NCBI GenBank assembly: GCA_032622095.1
Contig: CP136069.1
Coordinates: 108,962,278-109,026,277, forward strand
Reading direction: 5' to 3'
Length of the DNA: 64,000 bases
Source: Siphonodentalium dalli
Lineage: Eukaryota > Mollusca > Scaphopoda > Gadilida > Siphonodentaliidae
Part shown: one piece after another, positions 23,180-35,700 of the stretch
Layout: each line of letters opens with the position of its first letter
Position numbering within the stretch: the stretch's first letter is position 1
Notes under the pieces: model-generated
The model's input: only the letters and a program-made list of their open reading frames with translations
Told to the model about the DNA's origin: nothing
Database searches by the model: none
Position numbers and translations under genes: made by a program

Positions 23180-24254
23180 GAAATTGGTGTAAGTCAAGAA
23201 GAAGTCGCCAGTCAGATTAAATCGCGTGAAAAGGATATGGTGAAAACGTAGTTCAAAACTGATAATCTAAAGCTAAACTGAACAGTCTTAAAGATAGTTT
23301 GAAAGATGCAATGAAGCAGTTTTGCAAACACGCAACGAAACCGTCTGACAATCTGATTGAAAACGTGGAGCGTAAGCTCAGCACCATGTTTGGTCTTTTC
23401 GCGCGCGATATCACAGACAAGTTCAACCAAATGTGTTTTACCGTTGGGCGATATTTGCTGCCACAAACTCCACCGTCTGCTCATGTTCATCCACTCTCGG
23501 GAAAATCATCATATGTCATTCTCTGATACACCGGTACCACTAGTTCTGCTATCTCGCACGCAAACGGACGTAACAGTGTTCCCATATTCTCACCAAGTTC
23601 TGGTTCCACCATGTCGTGAGTTCTCAAGGAAAGTAATTTTGACTGTCCCAATGTTACAGAATCAAGTACAAAAAAGGACACTATTTCTGTCAGACAATCG
23701 CCTGCACATGACACACCCGTCAATAAATGTACCGTTGCTACCTCACACACAAGCAGCATCAATAGTATATCTATGTTTTCGCCAAATTCTGGGGACACCA
23801 GACCATATGTATCAACATAACGACGTGCTGATCGACCCAATTTTCCCGTGAACGACAATACATTTAATATAGAGCCCGACAGCCGACAGAGAGATAAAGA
23901 ACAGAAGCTTTGTTGGCGAGCCTCATATTGTCAGACAAACTCATAAAATTTTTGTGCGAGGAATTTCAATGAAAACGACCGAAGATGATATCTGGGAGTA
24001 CCTTGAGAAAAAGGGTGTGAAACCCACATTTGTGAGGTTGATGTGGAGTAACCGCAGAGGTTCTCAGTCATCACGCATCCATGTATATTCCAGTGATATG
24101 GACAGACTCTATGAGAATGACTTCTGGCCGCTAGGCATCGAGTTTAGGCCATGGAATAAGGATCCCCCGAAAACCACACTGTCAATAATGGATGACATCA
24201 AACTTCTCACTTGGAACGCTTCTGGAGTATCTTCAACTGTTTTGTACCTAAAAT
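23180..24254 (+). pseudogene. Non-LTR retrotransposon, left part: ORF1-like and start of endonuclease
   Basis: Broken frames cover this part. Residues from 23266 (AKLNSLKDSLKDAMKQF..NLIENVERKLSTMF) look like a coiled-coil ORF1 segment. From about 23940 the frame reads KIFVRGISMKTTEDDIWEYL through RIHVYSSDMDRLYENDFWP, like the RRM-type end of an ORF1 protein. It is followed at about 24187 by MDDIKLLTWNASGVSS, the typical start of an APE-class endonuclease (LLTWNASG). The frame is cut at 24254 by a 6.5 kb insertion and resumes at 30738 in the same phase. Stops and frameshifts between 23200 and 23900 show the copy is dead. Confidence 0.75.
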
Positions 24255-24545
24255 TTAACAATTTGATTTATCAAGTTATGATTTTATGAATAAATTATAC
24301 CTACCTCATATGGCTCAGAATATATCACTTTAACGCTTCATCTCAACTCGCATCGTTCCGTTTCCGGTGTGGCTTTTTTTAATTACCCACTTATGTGACG
24401 TCACACCGGAATCCCTCTGCCTACTTCAGTTTATAAACTTGGCGTCCGAGAAGCCAAGAAAAACTCACCGTAGGGGGGGAGGGTGGGTTTGCCATATGAG
24501 GTAGGTATAATTTATTCATAAAATCATAACTTGATAAATCAAATT
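24255..24545. mobile_element. Short palindromic TIR element at the left end of the 6.5 kb insertion
   Basis: The first ~60 bp (TTGATTTATCAAGTTATGAT, then TTATACCTACCTCATATGGC) are repeated in inverse at 24490-24540 (GCCATATGAGGTAGGTATAA, then ATCATAACTTGATAAATCAA). The ~160 bp between them are the same sequence as the right end of the large element. It is either a MITE of the same family inserted into the large element's own end, or a rearranged end. Confidence 0.8.
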
Positions 24546-24599
24546 TTTAAATTTTATTTCATAAATTAACCTACCTCATATGGCTCAGAATATTTCCTG

Positions 24600-25890
24600 A
24601 TTCCAGAGCTCTGTCGTGCTGTGGTATGATGAGGTTTTCCGCTCTAGTGGTTATCCTCTAGATGGGTTTTGAGTTCATATGTATATGTATCATACAACCC
24701 ATAGTTATACATATATACTATATATATAATAATTATGTACACAGCATCATTGGCTCACATTTGTTAGAATGCATCAACATTGTTTGAAACATGTTCAATG
24801 TTTGATGACTCTAATTGCAGAAACAACCAAAAAAGAAATCCATCCATAATGCGAACTCGCAAGGTTGATAAATATTTTCACAATCATAATGTCTACAACA
24901 CTTCAGTTGTAGCAGATTCAATCTCACGTAATTATAACTTTCTGAATGTATTTTGATGCGACAAATCAGCAGCAAAATATTTGTTAACGAAACACTTTTG
25001 AACAAAGACCACGAAAGGGCCTCAAGAAAGAATAATCATTCTTAATCAGTTACAATCCAACTTGAAATTGTCTGTCTAGCTCTGTGAGGTTCACGTTATT
25101 GTCAGAAAAATATTATTATTCTCCTGATGAACATTACAGATATTCTGTAAATAAATGACGATATATCTGTACAATGTTCAAGTAATTGATCATCTAAACT
25201 ATCTAAGAAAATAGTATACACGTATACATATGGCTCAGTTATAGCTTGGATTACATGGGGAAAATAAATAAATATATATTTCCTGTCTTTGACAAGCCAT
25301 GTCTGATATGCCTTATACACTTTTGTATTTTAGCCAAGATACATGTATCTGATCAATGGATGAAGATAGAAAATCTTCACATCAACGCAAAAATGAGAAA
25401 TCTGTCAGAAGGAATTGTTTTTCATGTGACATGTTTCAAAAGGGTGTTGTTCAACTTGTTCTAACAATCTCATAATGTTGGCAAATTCCTTGCTTGAATA
25501 AGCTTTAATTGAATAGACCTTTAATCATATTGAGTATGACTGGCTGTTGCCACATAGGTTTGCCCACCACTGATGACAGAGTAGAGGTATATATTTATAT
25601 ATATGTATATGAAGCCTGCTATGGTTTAATACTGCAGATTGTAATGGTATAAATAAGAGAGAACATGAGTGCTGTATTGATGGGGTAAATTTTCATGCCA
25701 CTACAATGGCTGAATTAAGAAGACTTATGTGCACACTATAGCCATGTTGTGTACTAGTACCATGTCTCCTTGTCAGATGCTGCCAATAATATTCTAAATT
25801 TATTTGGCATGCTTCTTTCTTGCCATTTTTTAGTGAAGAAGTCATGTAATCGGAATGTATACTAGTCTATGTCTATATGTTACCACATAT
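24600..25890. other. Interior of the 6.5 kb element, no gene recognised
   Basis: AT-rich sequence with only short frames and no match that I can recognise. Confidence 0.4.
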
Positions 25891-26702
25891 TTATACCCCC
25901 CGCAATGAAGTTAGGGGGGGTATACTGGAGTCAGCTTGTCCGTCCGTCCGTCCGTCGGCGTCCGTCCGTCGGCTTCGTCCGTCGGCGTCGTCCGTCCGTG
26001 GACACAAATTTGTCCGGAGTTTTTCTCAGTCGTTTTTTGATCAATTTCCGTGAAACTTGGCACAGACATCAACCACCATGGGAACCTGTGCAACTGCGAT
26101 TATGACGTCTGTTGGACTTTTTTTAGTGGAGTTATCCCCCCTTTTTCGACTTAGAAAATTTTCACAACATGTATACTTTTGTCCGAGCTTTTATTCCTAC
26201 ATTTTTCAGTCAATTTTTTTAAAACGTGGCACAGATATTTAGTACCATGGAAACTTGTGCACTTGCGATTATGACGTCTGTCCGACATTTTTTGGTGGAG
26301 TTATCCCCCTTTTTTTATTTAGAAACTTTTTTTGCAACATTCATAATTTTGTCCGAGCTTTTATTCCTACATTTTTCGGTCAATGTTTTTTAATCTTGGC
26401 ACTGATATTTAGTACCATGGGAACCTGTGCACCTGTGATTATGACGTCTGTCCGACATTTTTTGGTGGAGTTATTCCCCTTTTACAACTTAGAAATTTTT
26501 TCGCAACATACATAATTTTGTCCAAGCTTTTATTCCTACATTTTTCGGTCAATAGGTTTAAGATTAGGGTTATGGTTGTACACCTGCAATGGGAACTGTT
26601 ATTTTATTATTTTAACTAAATGTTTACTGACATGTGAAACATCTTAGTATTTTAAAAACAGGGGGGTATCCGTAGTCCCATTGGGACAGTCACACCTCTA
26701 GT
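25891..26702 (+). mobile_element. GTCCGTCC element, family b, complete copy
   Basis: The head hairpin is TATACCCCCCGCAATGAAGTTAGGGGGGGTATA, then a GTCCGTCC run with GTCGGCGTCC interruptions. Three and a half core units with a 170 bp period follow: AGTACCATGG(G/A)AAC(C/T)TGTGCA, GATTATGACGTCTGTC, GGAGTTATCCCCCTTTTTCG and TTTATTCCTACATTTTTC. The tail contains GGTTTAAGATTAGGGTTATGG and ends in GGGGGGTATCCGTAG...CACACCTCTAGTT. The head GGGGGGTATA and tail GGGGGGTATCC echo each other. It is non-coding. Confidence 0.85.
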
Positions 26703-27417
26703 TATTTTACATATGCATGTGTTTGTATATACATACATGTATCTATTCTTGTCAATATCCTGTAAATGTATTTCATATGAGGAATAAAACATATTCAAGA
26801 GTTCCAGCTTCGGCCCAAAACCGTGGCTATTCGGATAAGTTGACATTGAATTATTATTAGTTTGCAATTTTTTTGTCAGAACTTGTAATGCTATGGGAGG
26901 AAATGCATAAATATGCAAACATGTTCTCCCAGTCCAAGGTCAGAGCCTCTGCTGGGGGACGATCTTGGTGGCGATCCCAACTGGAGTTTTCATGAGAAGT
27001 GTCATGTTGATACACTGAACCACTAGGTAGACCACAGTCAGACCGCATTAATATCTTGTGACCCGTTAGTACTGGGCCAATATATATCTGTTTATGTTTT
27101 TGTCTTATTTCCAAATTGTTTACATGCATTTTTGCTTTTCTCCATGACCCAGAGAAAGTAGATTGTTGAAATGTGCACCATAATCTGACTGGCTTGCATA
27201 TCAATAACACTTTTATCATCTTAGGGAACAGCGGACAAAATATGCGGCATTTCTCGGTCTTGTCTCGCTGAATGAAGACACCATTCTTTATAGAACTGGC
27301 ATGAAATGTGTTATGTATGGACATTATTTACTACCATTGTTCTAGCAAAAGGGAAAGTAATCAATAGCCTTTATAGAGAATTGTCTCCATGTAAGGTACC
27401 ATGTATACTGCCTATTG
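26703..27417. other. Interior of the 6.5 kb element, no gene recognised
   Basis: Two minus-strand frames of 88 and 155 residues exist (26652-26918, 26857-27324). Neither resembles a known protein; the composition is mixed and there is no splice or repeat context, so I do not call a gene. The 155-residue one is the longest unexplained frame inside this element. Confidence 0.35.
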
Positions 27418-28519
27418 TTATACCCCCTTTTAAAAAAAAAAGGGGGGTATACTGTTTTGCACCTGTCCGTCCGTCCGTCCGTCCGTGCGTGCGTCCGTGA
27501 GTCCGTACGTCCGTCCGATGTCTGTTCGTGTCATAACTTGAACAGTAGTGCTCGGATCTGGTGTCTGTTCATGTCGTAACTTCAACAGTTGTGCTGGGAT
27601 CTCAACCAAATTTGGTGTGGATGTTCACAACTATGAGGACATTAAATAGAGGGTTCCATCGTTTTGTTCGGATTTTCCATTCTAGAGTTATTCATCTTTG
27701 TTTATCTTGAAATGTTGGATTTTTGGTCCATCTGGTGTCTGTTCATGTCATAACCTGAACAGTAGTGCTCGGATCTCAATGAAATTTTGTATGGATGTTC
27801 ACTGCTATCAGGGCATTCAATAGAGGGTTCCATCGTTTTGTTCGGATTTTCCATTCTAGAGTTATACATCTTTGTTCATCTGGAAATGTTGGCTTTTTGG
27901 TTCGTCTGGTGTCTGTTCATATTGTAACTTCGACAGTTGTACTGGGATCTCAATGGGATTTGGTATGGATGTTCACTGCTATGAGGACATTAAAAAGAGG
28001 GTTCCATCGTTTTGTTCCGCTTTTCCATTCTAGAGTTATTCATCTTTGTTCATCTGGAAATGTTGGCTTTTTGGTCCATCTGGTGTCTGTTCATGTCGTA
28101 ACTTCAACAGTTGTGCTGGGATCTCAATGGAATTTGGTATAGATGTTCACCACTATGAGGACATTCAATAGGGGGTTCCATTGTTCTGTTCTGCTTTTCC
28201 ATTCTAGAGTAATTCATCTTTGTTTATCTGGAAATGTTGGCTGTTTGATCCATCCGATGTCTGTTCAGCTCATAACTTGAACAGTAATGCTCGGATCTCA
28301 ATGAAATTTTGTATGGATGTTCACCACTATGAGGACATTTAATGGCACATTCAAATGTTTGTTTTGGTTTTTTGTTCTATAGTTATTCTTCTTTGTTTAT
28401 ATGAAAATGCTGATTTCTGGGTCCATATGTCTGAGTATAGCCATCGTAAGTTATAGATGTGCCCACACTAGGCGGTATGACATGAGGGGGTATGCACCGG
28501 ACGACAGTCCATCTCTTGT
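27418..28519 (+). mobile_element. GTCCGTCC element, family a, second complete copy
   Basis: It has the same head hairpin (TATACCCCCTTTTAAAAAA..GGGGGGTATACTG) and tail (CGGTATGACATGAGGGGGTATGCACCGGACGACAGTCC) as 13371-14574, with five 174 bp core units between. The first unit is short, its GATCTC joined directly to GGTGTCTGTTCATG at 27556, which points to loss of one unit by unequal exchange. Confidence 0.85.
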
Positions 28520-30587
28520 TTGAATATATCCTGCAATGCCATACTATAGTTAGATTTCAGTTTCACCTTGATGTTATTGAAAAAGGCATTCTATTAATTC
28601 ATCAGTTGGAACTGCTATGCATGCCTATTTCTGGCCAAAATTGGGTTGTCAATATAAGCTATTGCTCCATGCAAGTCATCAGGGAGATTTTTTAAATTTC
28701 CAATTCATGATGAAAACATAGATTTGTTTAATGCTTGAATCAAAATATTTATTTCACATGATAACAATTGTGTGCAAGACTGGTTCACTATAAGCCATCG
28801 CCCACGTAAAGACATAGACCTAGACCTCACTTCTGCATGTGTTTTGGAGAAAATGGTACAGCTGATACCGTACTGATAAACTGGAATTTATTCCAAAACT
28901 GGCAACTATTACATATTCGAGGTCATGTAGACAATAATTAACTCCCTGAACTATATATAATGTACAGTATTCAATACGAACAAAGTTATTCGTTGTCTGC
29001 GTATATATATGTCCAATTATTATTGAAAAACGAAACCGAAAATAGCTATTTTCGTTTTCCCAAAATTGGAATGGGAGACGAAACGAAAGTTTCATTCCCG
29101 TCAGGGAAATGTCTATTATTGTGCCGCAGTATGCCTATCGATGATTGGCTGTAGTCTACATATAGCTCATCAGATGAATGACTCTCATATTTCATAATTG
29201 CTTTTAAAACGATGTGTTAAAAAGTTGAAATGGGAGACGAAGCTAGCGGCAGAGATATGTTTCGTTATACGTTCCTGCTCTTGGACACGATTTACAGTCG
29301 GTCATTGACCCTGTCCGCGCATTTATATTGCCCCTTGTAAACAGTTAATGGTGTTGTGTCTTGTAACTACACACGTTCTGATAACGTTGTACCGGTACCA
29401 ATATATTTCATTGTCCTTTGGATGATATCCCTATTGTTTTGTACTAACGGGAATCTGAAATACCGGCACTAAGTCTTGCCGAAGTTTTTGTTCAACGCAT
29501 CTCAGGTTCGATAAGACGTCACCGAGGATTGGTTACGGCTAATGATAACATTGATATTCGCATAATGCAGACATGCAAGTGTCTGTTAAGGTCAATAATT
29601 ACTGTCGTCTCACTAAATATATAGCGAAATGCAGCCAATATTAGCTATCTGTATATGTTCGTAATTCAGTTCAGTTCAGCAATTGTTGTGGAGATTGCAT
29701 CGGCTCCGAACAGTGATACCTATAGTATTGGAGAAGACCTATAAATAAACAAGTGACGTCATGCGCTGAAAGCTGCGCGCCTGATGCTTTTCTATATCAA
29801 CATAGAAGCACACGTAATTTTAATATCAAATTCTCTCATATTATATTTATGAGGAATATAGAGATCGATTGTATAGTATCGCTCTTCTTTTCGCTGTGAT
29901 AGAGCGTTCTGATACGAAATCAGGAGCTAATACAGATTTTGTTGGAGTTTGAATACGAATAGACATTGCAATGTTTTGTTCTTCTCCGTCCTTTTCGTCA
30001 GTACACGTATATTGTATCAAAATCTCTCTGTCAGAGTTTTCAGGGATACTATTGCATCATAAACGTCTCGCCGAGACTCGCTCTAACGTCGGCTTTTCGC
30101 CACGAATTTGAGCGTTCTGATTCCACATCAGACACAATTACCGTCCGAGTGTAAACTCGACGAAGTCCTATGTCTTGGCCCAGAGGCACTAACACAGTGG
30201 ATTGTCCCATTTCTCTGTTAAGAGATTTCAAGGGAATGATTCTGCTGAGCTGTCAGCCCGAGAAAGAGTCCGTGTCTAGTCTATACCGTACTGGCACTAG
30301 CACTGAGGACTTTCTGTTCCTTTATCTTGATCTTGATCTACGAGGTGCTGGAGCCATTGTAGGCTATACCGCACATCAAAATTTTCCGCCATATTTTTCC
30401 GCGGACAAAGACAAAGATCTCTTGTCAAATGAGGCCATATTCTGACAAAAAAACGAGGCATACAAATACTGTATAATCCTCAAATAAAGTGTCGTTCACC
30501 AAGCCAGAGGCTTATAATGTGAACAGAGTCCGTCATATTAGACGAACGATTAGAAACGATGTTGCTTCGAGGACGCAAAATTGATAA
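28520..30587. other. Interior of the 6.5 kb element, no gene recognised
   Basis: It contains an inverted pair around GAAAACGAAA..TTTTCGTTTTCC (29025-29062), GAGCGTTCTGAT words at 29903 and 30111, and short frames only. Nothing resembles a transposase. Confidence 0.4.
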
Positions 30588-30737
30588 ACTGAAGTAGGCA
30601 GAGGGATTCCGGTGTGACGTCACATAAGTGGGTAATTAAAAAAAGCCACACCGGAAACGGAACGATGCGAGTTGCGATGAAGCGTTAAAGTGATATATTC
30701 TGAGCCATATGAGGTAGGTTAATTTATGAAATAAAAT

Positions 30738-31843
30738 CAATACTCGACAGACAATTCTATGACATTGTTGGAATTTCCGAGCACTGGCTCAATGAAGATA
30801 ACTTTAACTTCCTGAAAAATATACATGACTCGTACATTCCACTGGCGAAACATGATAGAACCATAAGACTTGAGTTCAGGTGGATCTTTCATGCGGGATG
30901 GCGTGGCTCTCTTAATAATAAGCAAGAATAGCGCTAATCGTTGTGCAGCTCTAGAAACGACTTGTGATCGCATCATTGGTATGCAAGTCAAACTTAATTC
31001 TGAGAACATGCTCACTTTGTATACCCGCCGAGCACGAATCACAGTGATAACTACTTTGTTGAAAACCACAAATCTATGTTTTCGGAGTGTGGACCCGTTC
31101 TAGTCATGGGTGACTTTAATTCACATCTGATTCGTCCTCCTGAATACCATGTACCGACTGGTCACAATAATAGAATGGTTCTCTTGAATGAGTTTCTTGT
31201 TCGTATTGAGTCTTACTCAATCACATGCTCTGCGGTATGTAAGGGACCAACCAACACATTTTATCATTTCTCCTCAGCGGCGTCACTGTCTCGAATTTAT
31301 CATATCACCGTGCCGTCTATTGTTGAAGATCTCATGACTCACTTTTCGATAGTTGATGACAAGGAACTCAATACTTCTAATCACATGCCCGTGATGTGCT
31401 TCATCGCAATACCTGTTTGTCAAATAACTTCTCCGACATTCGATAAACTGTCATTTAACTGGGATAAAATAGACATTAATGCTTACCAATCTACACTAGA
31501 ATACTACTTGTCAGGTATTACACTATGTCCAGTTGTAAGCAGAACTCAACTGCAAGACATGTATGTGGATATCGTTGATGCTGTTACCTATGCTGCTTTC
31601 GCTTCTTCTCCTAGGATGTCAAATCACAAATCTAGAAAATCATTCTGGAATGACGAACTCCGGATACTACATGGCTGTCTGAAAGTCAAACACTCCGAAT
31701 GGATAGCTGATGGTAAACCACACACATGTGAGGTGGCTTCCTATGTCGATTATAAATACGCAAAATTCAGGAAGTCTCTTCAATCGGCAAACCGTATCAG
31801 AGATCAGGAAAAGCATGAACAACTCGTTTTTGGAAAATGCTGA
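30738..31843 (+). pseudogene. Non-LTR retrotransposon, middle part: endonuclease domain
   Basis: The frame resumes with ILDRQFYDIVGISEHWLNED, the E-containing motif of APE-type (exonuclease-endonuclease-phosphatase fold) endonucleases. A frameshift near 30865 moves to the frame with DGVALLIISKNSANRCAALE, and another near 31070 moves to the long frame at 31076-31843. That frame carries VLVMGDFNSHL (the GDFN motif, about residues 9-17) and NTSNHMPVMCF, where the usual SDH is SNH. The rest is the linker to the reverse transcriptase. The enzyme would nick target DNA for target-primed reverse transcription; this copy is inactive. Confidence 0.85.
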
Positions 31844-32707
31844 AATCAGTAATGTGATGGAATTCAATGGCGAAACCCTCCGAGACCCAGGTGATATTGT
31901 TTCAGCTTGGTTCTCATATTTCGAACATCTTTACACCCCAGACAATCACGACGACCCTGAGTTCGAACGGACCTTACAAATGCGACTCGCATCCTTATTA
32001 AACCGACACCACGTTGTCTATAATTGTTCTATATTCTGTGACCCCATCACCATTGCAGACCTGGACGTAGGAAAGCTGGTGGAATAGGCCGGGTGACAAA
32101 TGAACATTTGATAAACGGCAGTCAGTCAATTAAACAAATGCTGTGTCATCTATTCAATGGAATTTTGGAGTTAAAATGGGTCCCTCCACAGATGAAAATC
32201 AGCATAATCAGTCCCATGTACAAGGGAGAACCTGAACCAAAAGTCTCACCAGACAGTTACCGAGCTATATACAAATCATTTGAGATCATTATGTTAAGCA
32301 GATTTCTGGGTAACGAATGCCACTTCCCTTCAGCACAGATTTCAAATCATTTGAGATCATTATGTTAAGCAGATTTCTGGGTAACGAATGCCACTTCCCT
32401 TCTGCACAGATTTCAAAAGAGAGTCAGCTGCCTAATGACATCATTTGTGCTAAAGGAATCATTGCATACGCACGTGATCTGAATGCACATGCCTATGTGT
32501 GTTTTCTGGATTCACAGAAAGCCTTCGAACGAGTTCGGTATGAAGGCCTCCTAGTAAAACTTTATAGCCAGCATGGTTTCAAAGGCAAAATTCTTCGACT
32601 CATTGCTAACATGTACATCGATTGCACCAGCAGATTGATGGTAAATGGCCTGCTATCTGAACCACTGGCTATCTTGCAAGGCAGTGGGCAGTAACCTCCC
32701 CTTTATT
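31844..32707 (+). pseudogene. Non-LTR retrotransposon, reverse transcriptase first half
   Basis: Three overlapping frames carry the linker (FNGETLRDPGDIVSAWFSYF), early RT motifs (MKISIISPMYKGEPEPKVSPDSYRAI, at 32190-32265) and motif A region (HAYVCFLDSQKAFERVRYEG, with the first catalytic Asp), then ILQGSGQ, the motif B region. A stop follows at 32692. A ~73 bp block, AAATCATTTGAGATCATTAT through the following CAGATTTC, is tandemly duplicated at 32272-32417. The sequence is interrupted at 32707 by a pearl-like element. The clade (CR1/L2 or Jockey/I-like) was not resolved. Confidence 0.85.
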
Positions 32708-35700
32708 AGCTCAACTTTACTTTGTAAAGTTTGAGCCATTGCCATGGCTTTGTCGTCTGTCGTCCGTGTGTACGTGTGTGCGTGTGTGCGTGTGCGCGTG
32801 TGTGCGTGTGTGCGTGTGTACGTAAGGCGTCAACAATAGAGGCTACAGGTCGTACCTTTGATCGGATCATTATGAAATTTGTCATAGCTGTTGACATCAA
32901 CATTTGTACCGGAATGATTCATTTTGGGGTCTTTCGGAAAAAAAACATGGCCGCCAGTGGCCATCTTTGTTTTCAAAATTCAATCCATTAGCACGGGCTA
33001 CAGGCCGTACTGTTCGTCTGATCGTCATGAAATTTGTCATGGATGTTAATATTGACATGTAGATGGGAACGAGTAATTTTGGGTGTCATTTGGCCAAAAA
33101 CATGGCCGCCAGCAGCCATCTTGGATTTTACTCTTTGTATGACTAAATTCTTTAGCACGGGCTACAGGTCGTACCTTTAGTCTGATCATCATAAAATTTG
33201 TCATGGTTCTTAACAATGACATGTAGATGGGAACGAGTAATTTTGGGGTCAATCGGCCAAAAAACATGGTCGCCAGCAGCCATCTTGGATTTTACTCTTT
33301 GTATGACTAAATTCTTTAGCACGGGCTACAGGTCGTACCTTTAGTCTGATCATCATAAAATTTGTCATGGATGTTAACAATGACATGTAGATTGGAACGA
33401 GTCATTTTGGGGTCATTCGGCCAAAAAACATGGTCGCCAGCAGCCATCTTGGATTTTACTCTTTGTATGACTAAATCCTTTAGCACAGGCTACAGGTCGT
33501 ACATTTAGTCTGATCATCATAAAATTTGTCATGGCTGTTGAAATTGGAATGTAGATGGGAACGAGTCATTTTGGGGTCATTCGGACAAAAAACATGGCCG
33601 CCAGCAGCCATCTTGCATTTAAAAATTTAATCCATTAGCACGGGCCACAGTTAGTACTGTTCGTCTGATCATCATGAAATTTGTCATGGATGTTAATATT
33701 GACATGTAGATGGGAACGAGTACTTTTGGGGTCATTTGGCCGAAAAACATGGCCGCCAGCAGCCATCTTGGATTTCACTCTTTGTATGACTAAATCCTTT
33801 AGCACGGGCTACAGGTTGTATCTTTAGTCTGATCATCATAAAATTTGTCATGAATGTTAATAATGACATGTAGATGGGAACGAGTCATTTTGGGGTCATT
33901 CGGCCAAAAAACATGGCCGCCAGCAGCCATCTTGGATTTTACTCTTTGTATGACTAAATCCTTTAGCACGGGCTACAGGTCGTACCTTTAGTCTGATCAT
34001 CATAAAAATTTTCATGGCTGTTGAAATTGGAATGTAAATGGGAACGAGTCATTTTGGGGTCATTCGTACAAAAAACATGGCCGCTAGCAGCCATCTTGGA
34101 TTTCAAAATTTAATCCATTAGCACGGGCCACAGGTCGTACTGTTCGTCTGATCATCATGAAATTTGTCATGGATGTTAATATTGACATGTAGATGGGAAC
34201 GAGTAATTTTGGGTGTCATTTGGCCAAAAACATGGCCGCCAGCAGCCATCTTGGATTTTACTCTTTGTATGACTAAATTCTTTAGCACGGGCTACAGGTC
34301 GTACCTTTAGTCTGATCATCATAAAATTTGTCATGGTTCTTAACAATGACATGTAGATGGGAACGAGTAATTTTGGGGTCAATCGGCCAAAAAACATGGT
34401 CGCCAGCAGCCATCTTGGATTTTACTCTTTGTATGACTAAATTCTTTAGCACGGGCTACAGGTCGTACCTTTAGTCTGATCATCATAAAATTTGTCATGG
34501 ATGTTAACAATGACATGTAGATTGGAACGAGTCATTTTGGGGTCATTCGGCCAAAAAACATGGTCGCCAGCAGCCATCTTGGATTTTACTCTTTGTATGA
34601 CTAAATCCTTTAGCACAGGCTACAGGTCGTACATTTAGTCTGATCATCATAAAATTTGTCATGGCTGTTGAAATTGGAATGTAGATGGGAACGAGTCATT
34701 TTGGGGTCATTCGGACAAAAAACATGGCCGCCAGCAGCCATCTTGCATTTAAAAATTTAATCCATTAGCACGGGCCACAGTTAGTACTGTTCGTCTGATC
34801 ATCATGAAATTTGTCATGGATGTTAATATTGACATGTAGATGGGAACGAGTACTTTTGGGGTCATTTGGCCGAAAAACATGGCCGCCAGCAGCCATCTTG
34901 GATTTCACTCTTTGTATGACTAAATCCTTTAGCACGGGCTACAGGTTGTATCTTAGTCTGATCATCATAAAATTTGTCATGAATGTTAATAATGACATGT
35001 AGATGGGAACGAGTCATTTTGGGGTCATTTGGCCGAAAAACATGGCCGCCAGCAGCCATCTTGGATTTTACTCTTTGTATGACTAAATCCTTTAGCACGG
35101 GCTACAGGTCGTACCTTTAGTCTGATCATCATAAAAATTTTCATGGCTGTTGAAATTGGAATGTAAATGGGAACGAGTCATTTTGGGGTCATTCGTACAA
35201 AAAACATGGCCGCTAGCAGCCATCTTGGATTTCAAAATTTAATCCATTAGCACGGGCCACAGGTCGTACTGTTCGTCTGATCATCATGAAATTTGTCATG
35301 GATGTTAATATTGACATGTAGATGGGAACGAGTAATTTTGGGTGTCATTTGGCCAAAAACATGGCCGCCAGCAGCCATCTTGGATTTTACTCTTTGTATG
35401 ACTAAATTCTTTAGCACGGGCTACAGGTCGTACCTTTAGTCTGATCATCATAAAATTTGTCATGGTTCTTAACAATGACATGTAGATGGGAACGAGTAAT
35501 TTTGGGGTCAATCGGCCAAAAAACATGGTCGCCAGCAGCCATCTTGGATTTTACTCTTTGTATGACTAAATCCTTTAGCACGGGCTACAGGTTGTACCTT
35601 TAGTCTGATCATCATAAAATTTGTCATGAATGTTAATAATGACATGTAGATGGGAACGAGTCATTTTGGGGTCATTTGGCCAAAAAATATGGCCGCCAGC

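Larger units (their letters stand above)
24255..30731. mobile_element. 6.5 kb TIR element inserted in the retrotransposon endonuclease
   Basis: TAAAAT flanks both sides (24249-24254 and 30732-30737), a 6 bp candidate target duplication. The endonuclease frame on the two sides is in phase if one duplication and the insert are discounted. The right end (30588-30731) contains, inverted, ACCTACCTCATATGGCTCAG, CACTTTAACGCTTCATC and GTGACGTCACACCGGAATCC, which occur in direct order at 24296-24435. A second start of the same TIR, ATTTCATAAATTAACCTACC, is at 24550. No transposase frame is present. The interior carries two GTCCGTCC elements (25891-26702, 27418-28519). Confidence 0.75.

Noticed and set aside
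24255..30731. LTR retrotransposon reading of the insertion
   Set aside because: The terminal sequences are inverted, not direct, repeats and there is no primer-binding site, gag or pol.
33046..35526. Three identical 73-residue minus-strand frames
   Set aside because: They are the same stretch of the ~161 bp core repeat at three higher-order repeat positions; identity comes from the DNA repeat, not from protein conservation.
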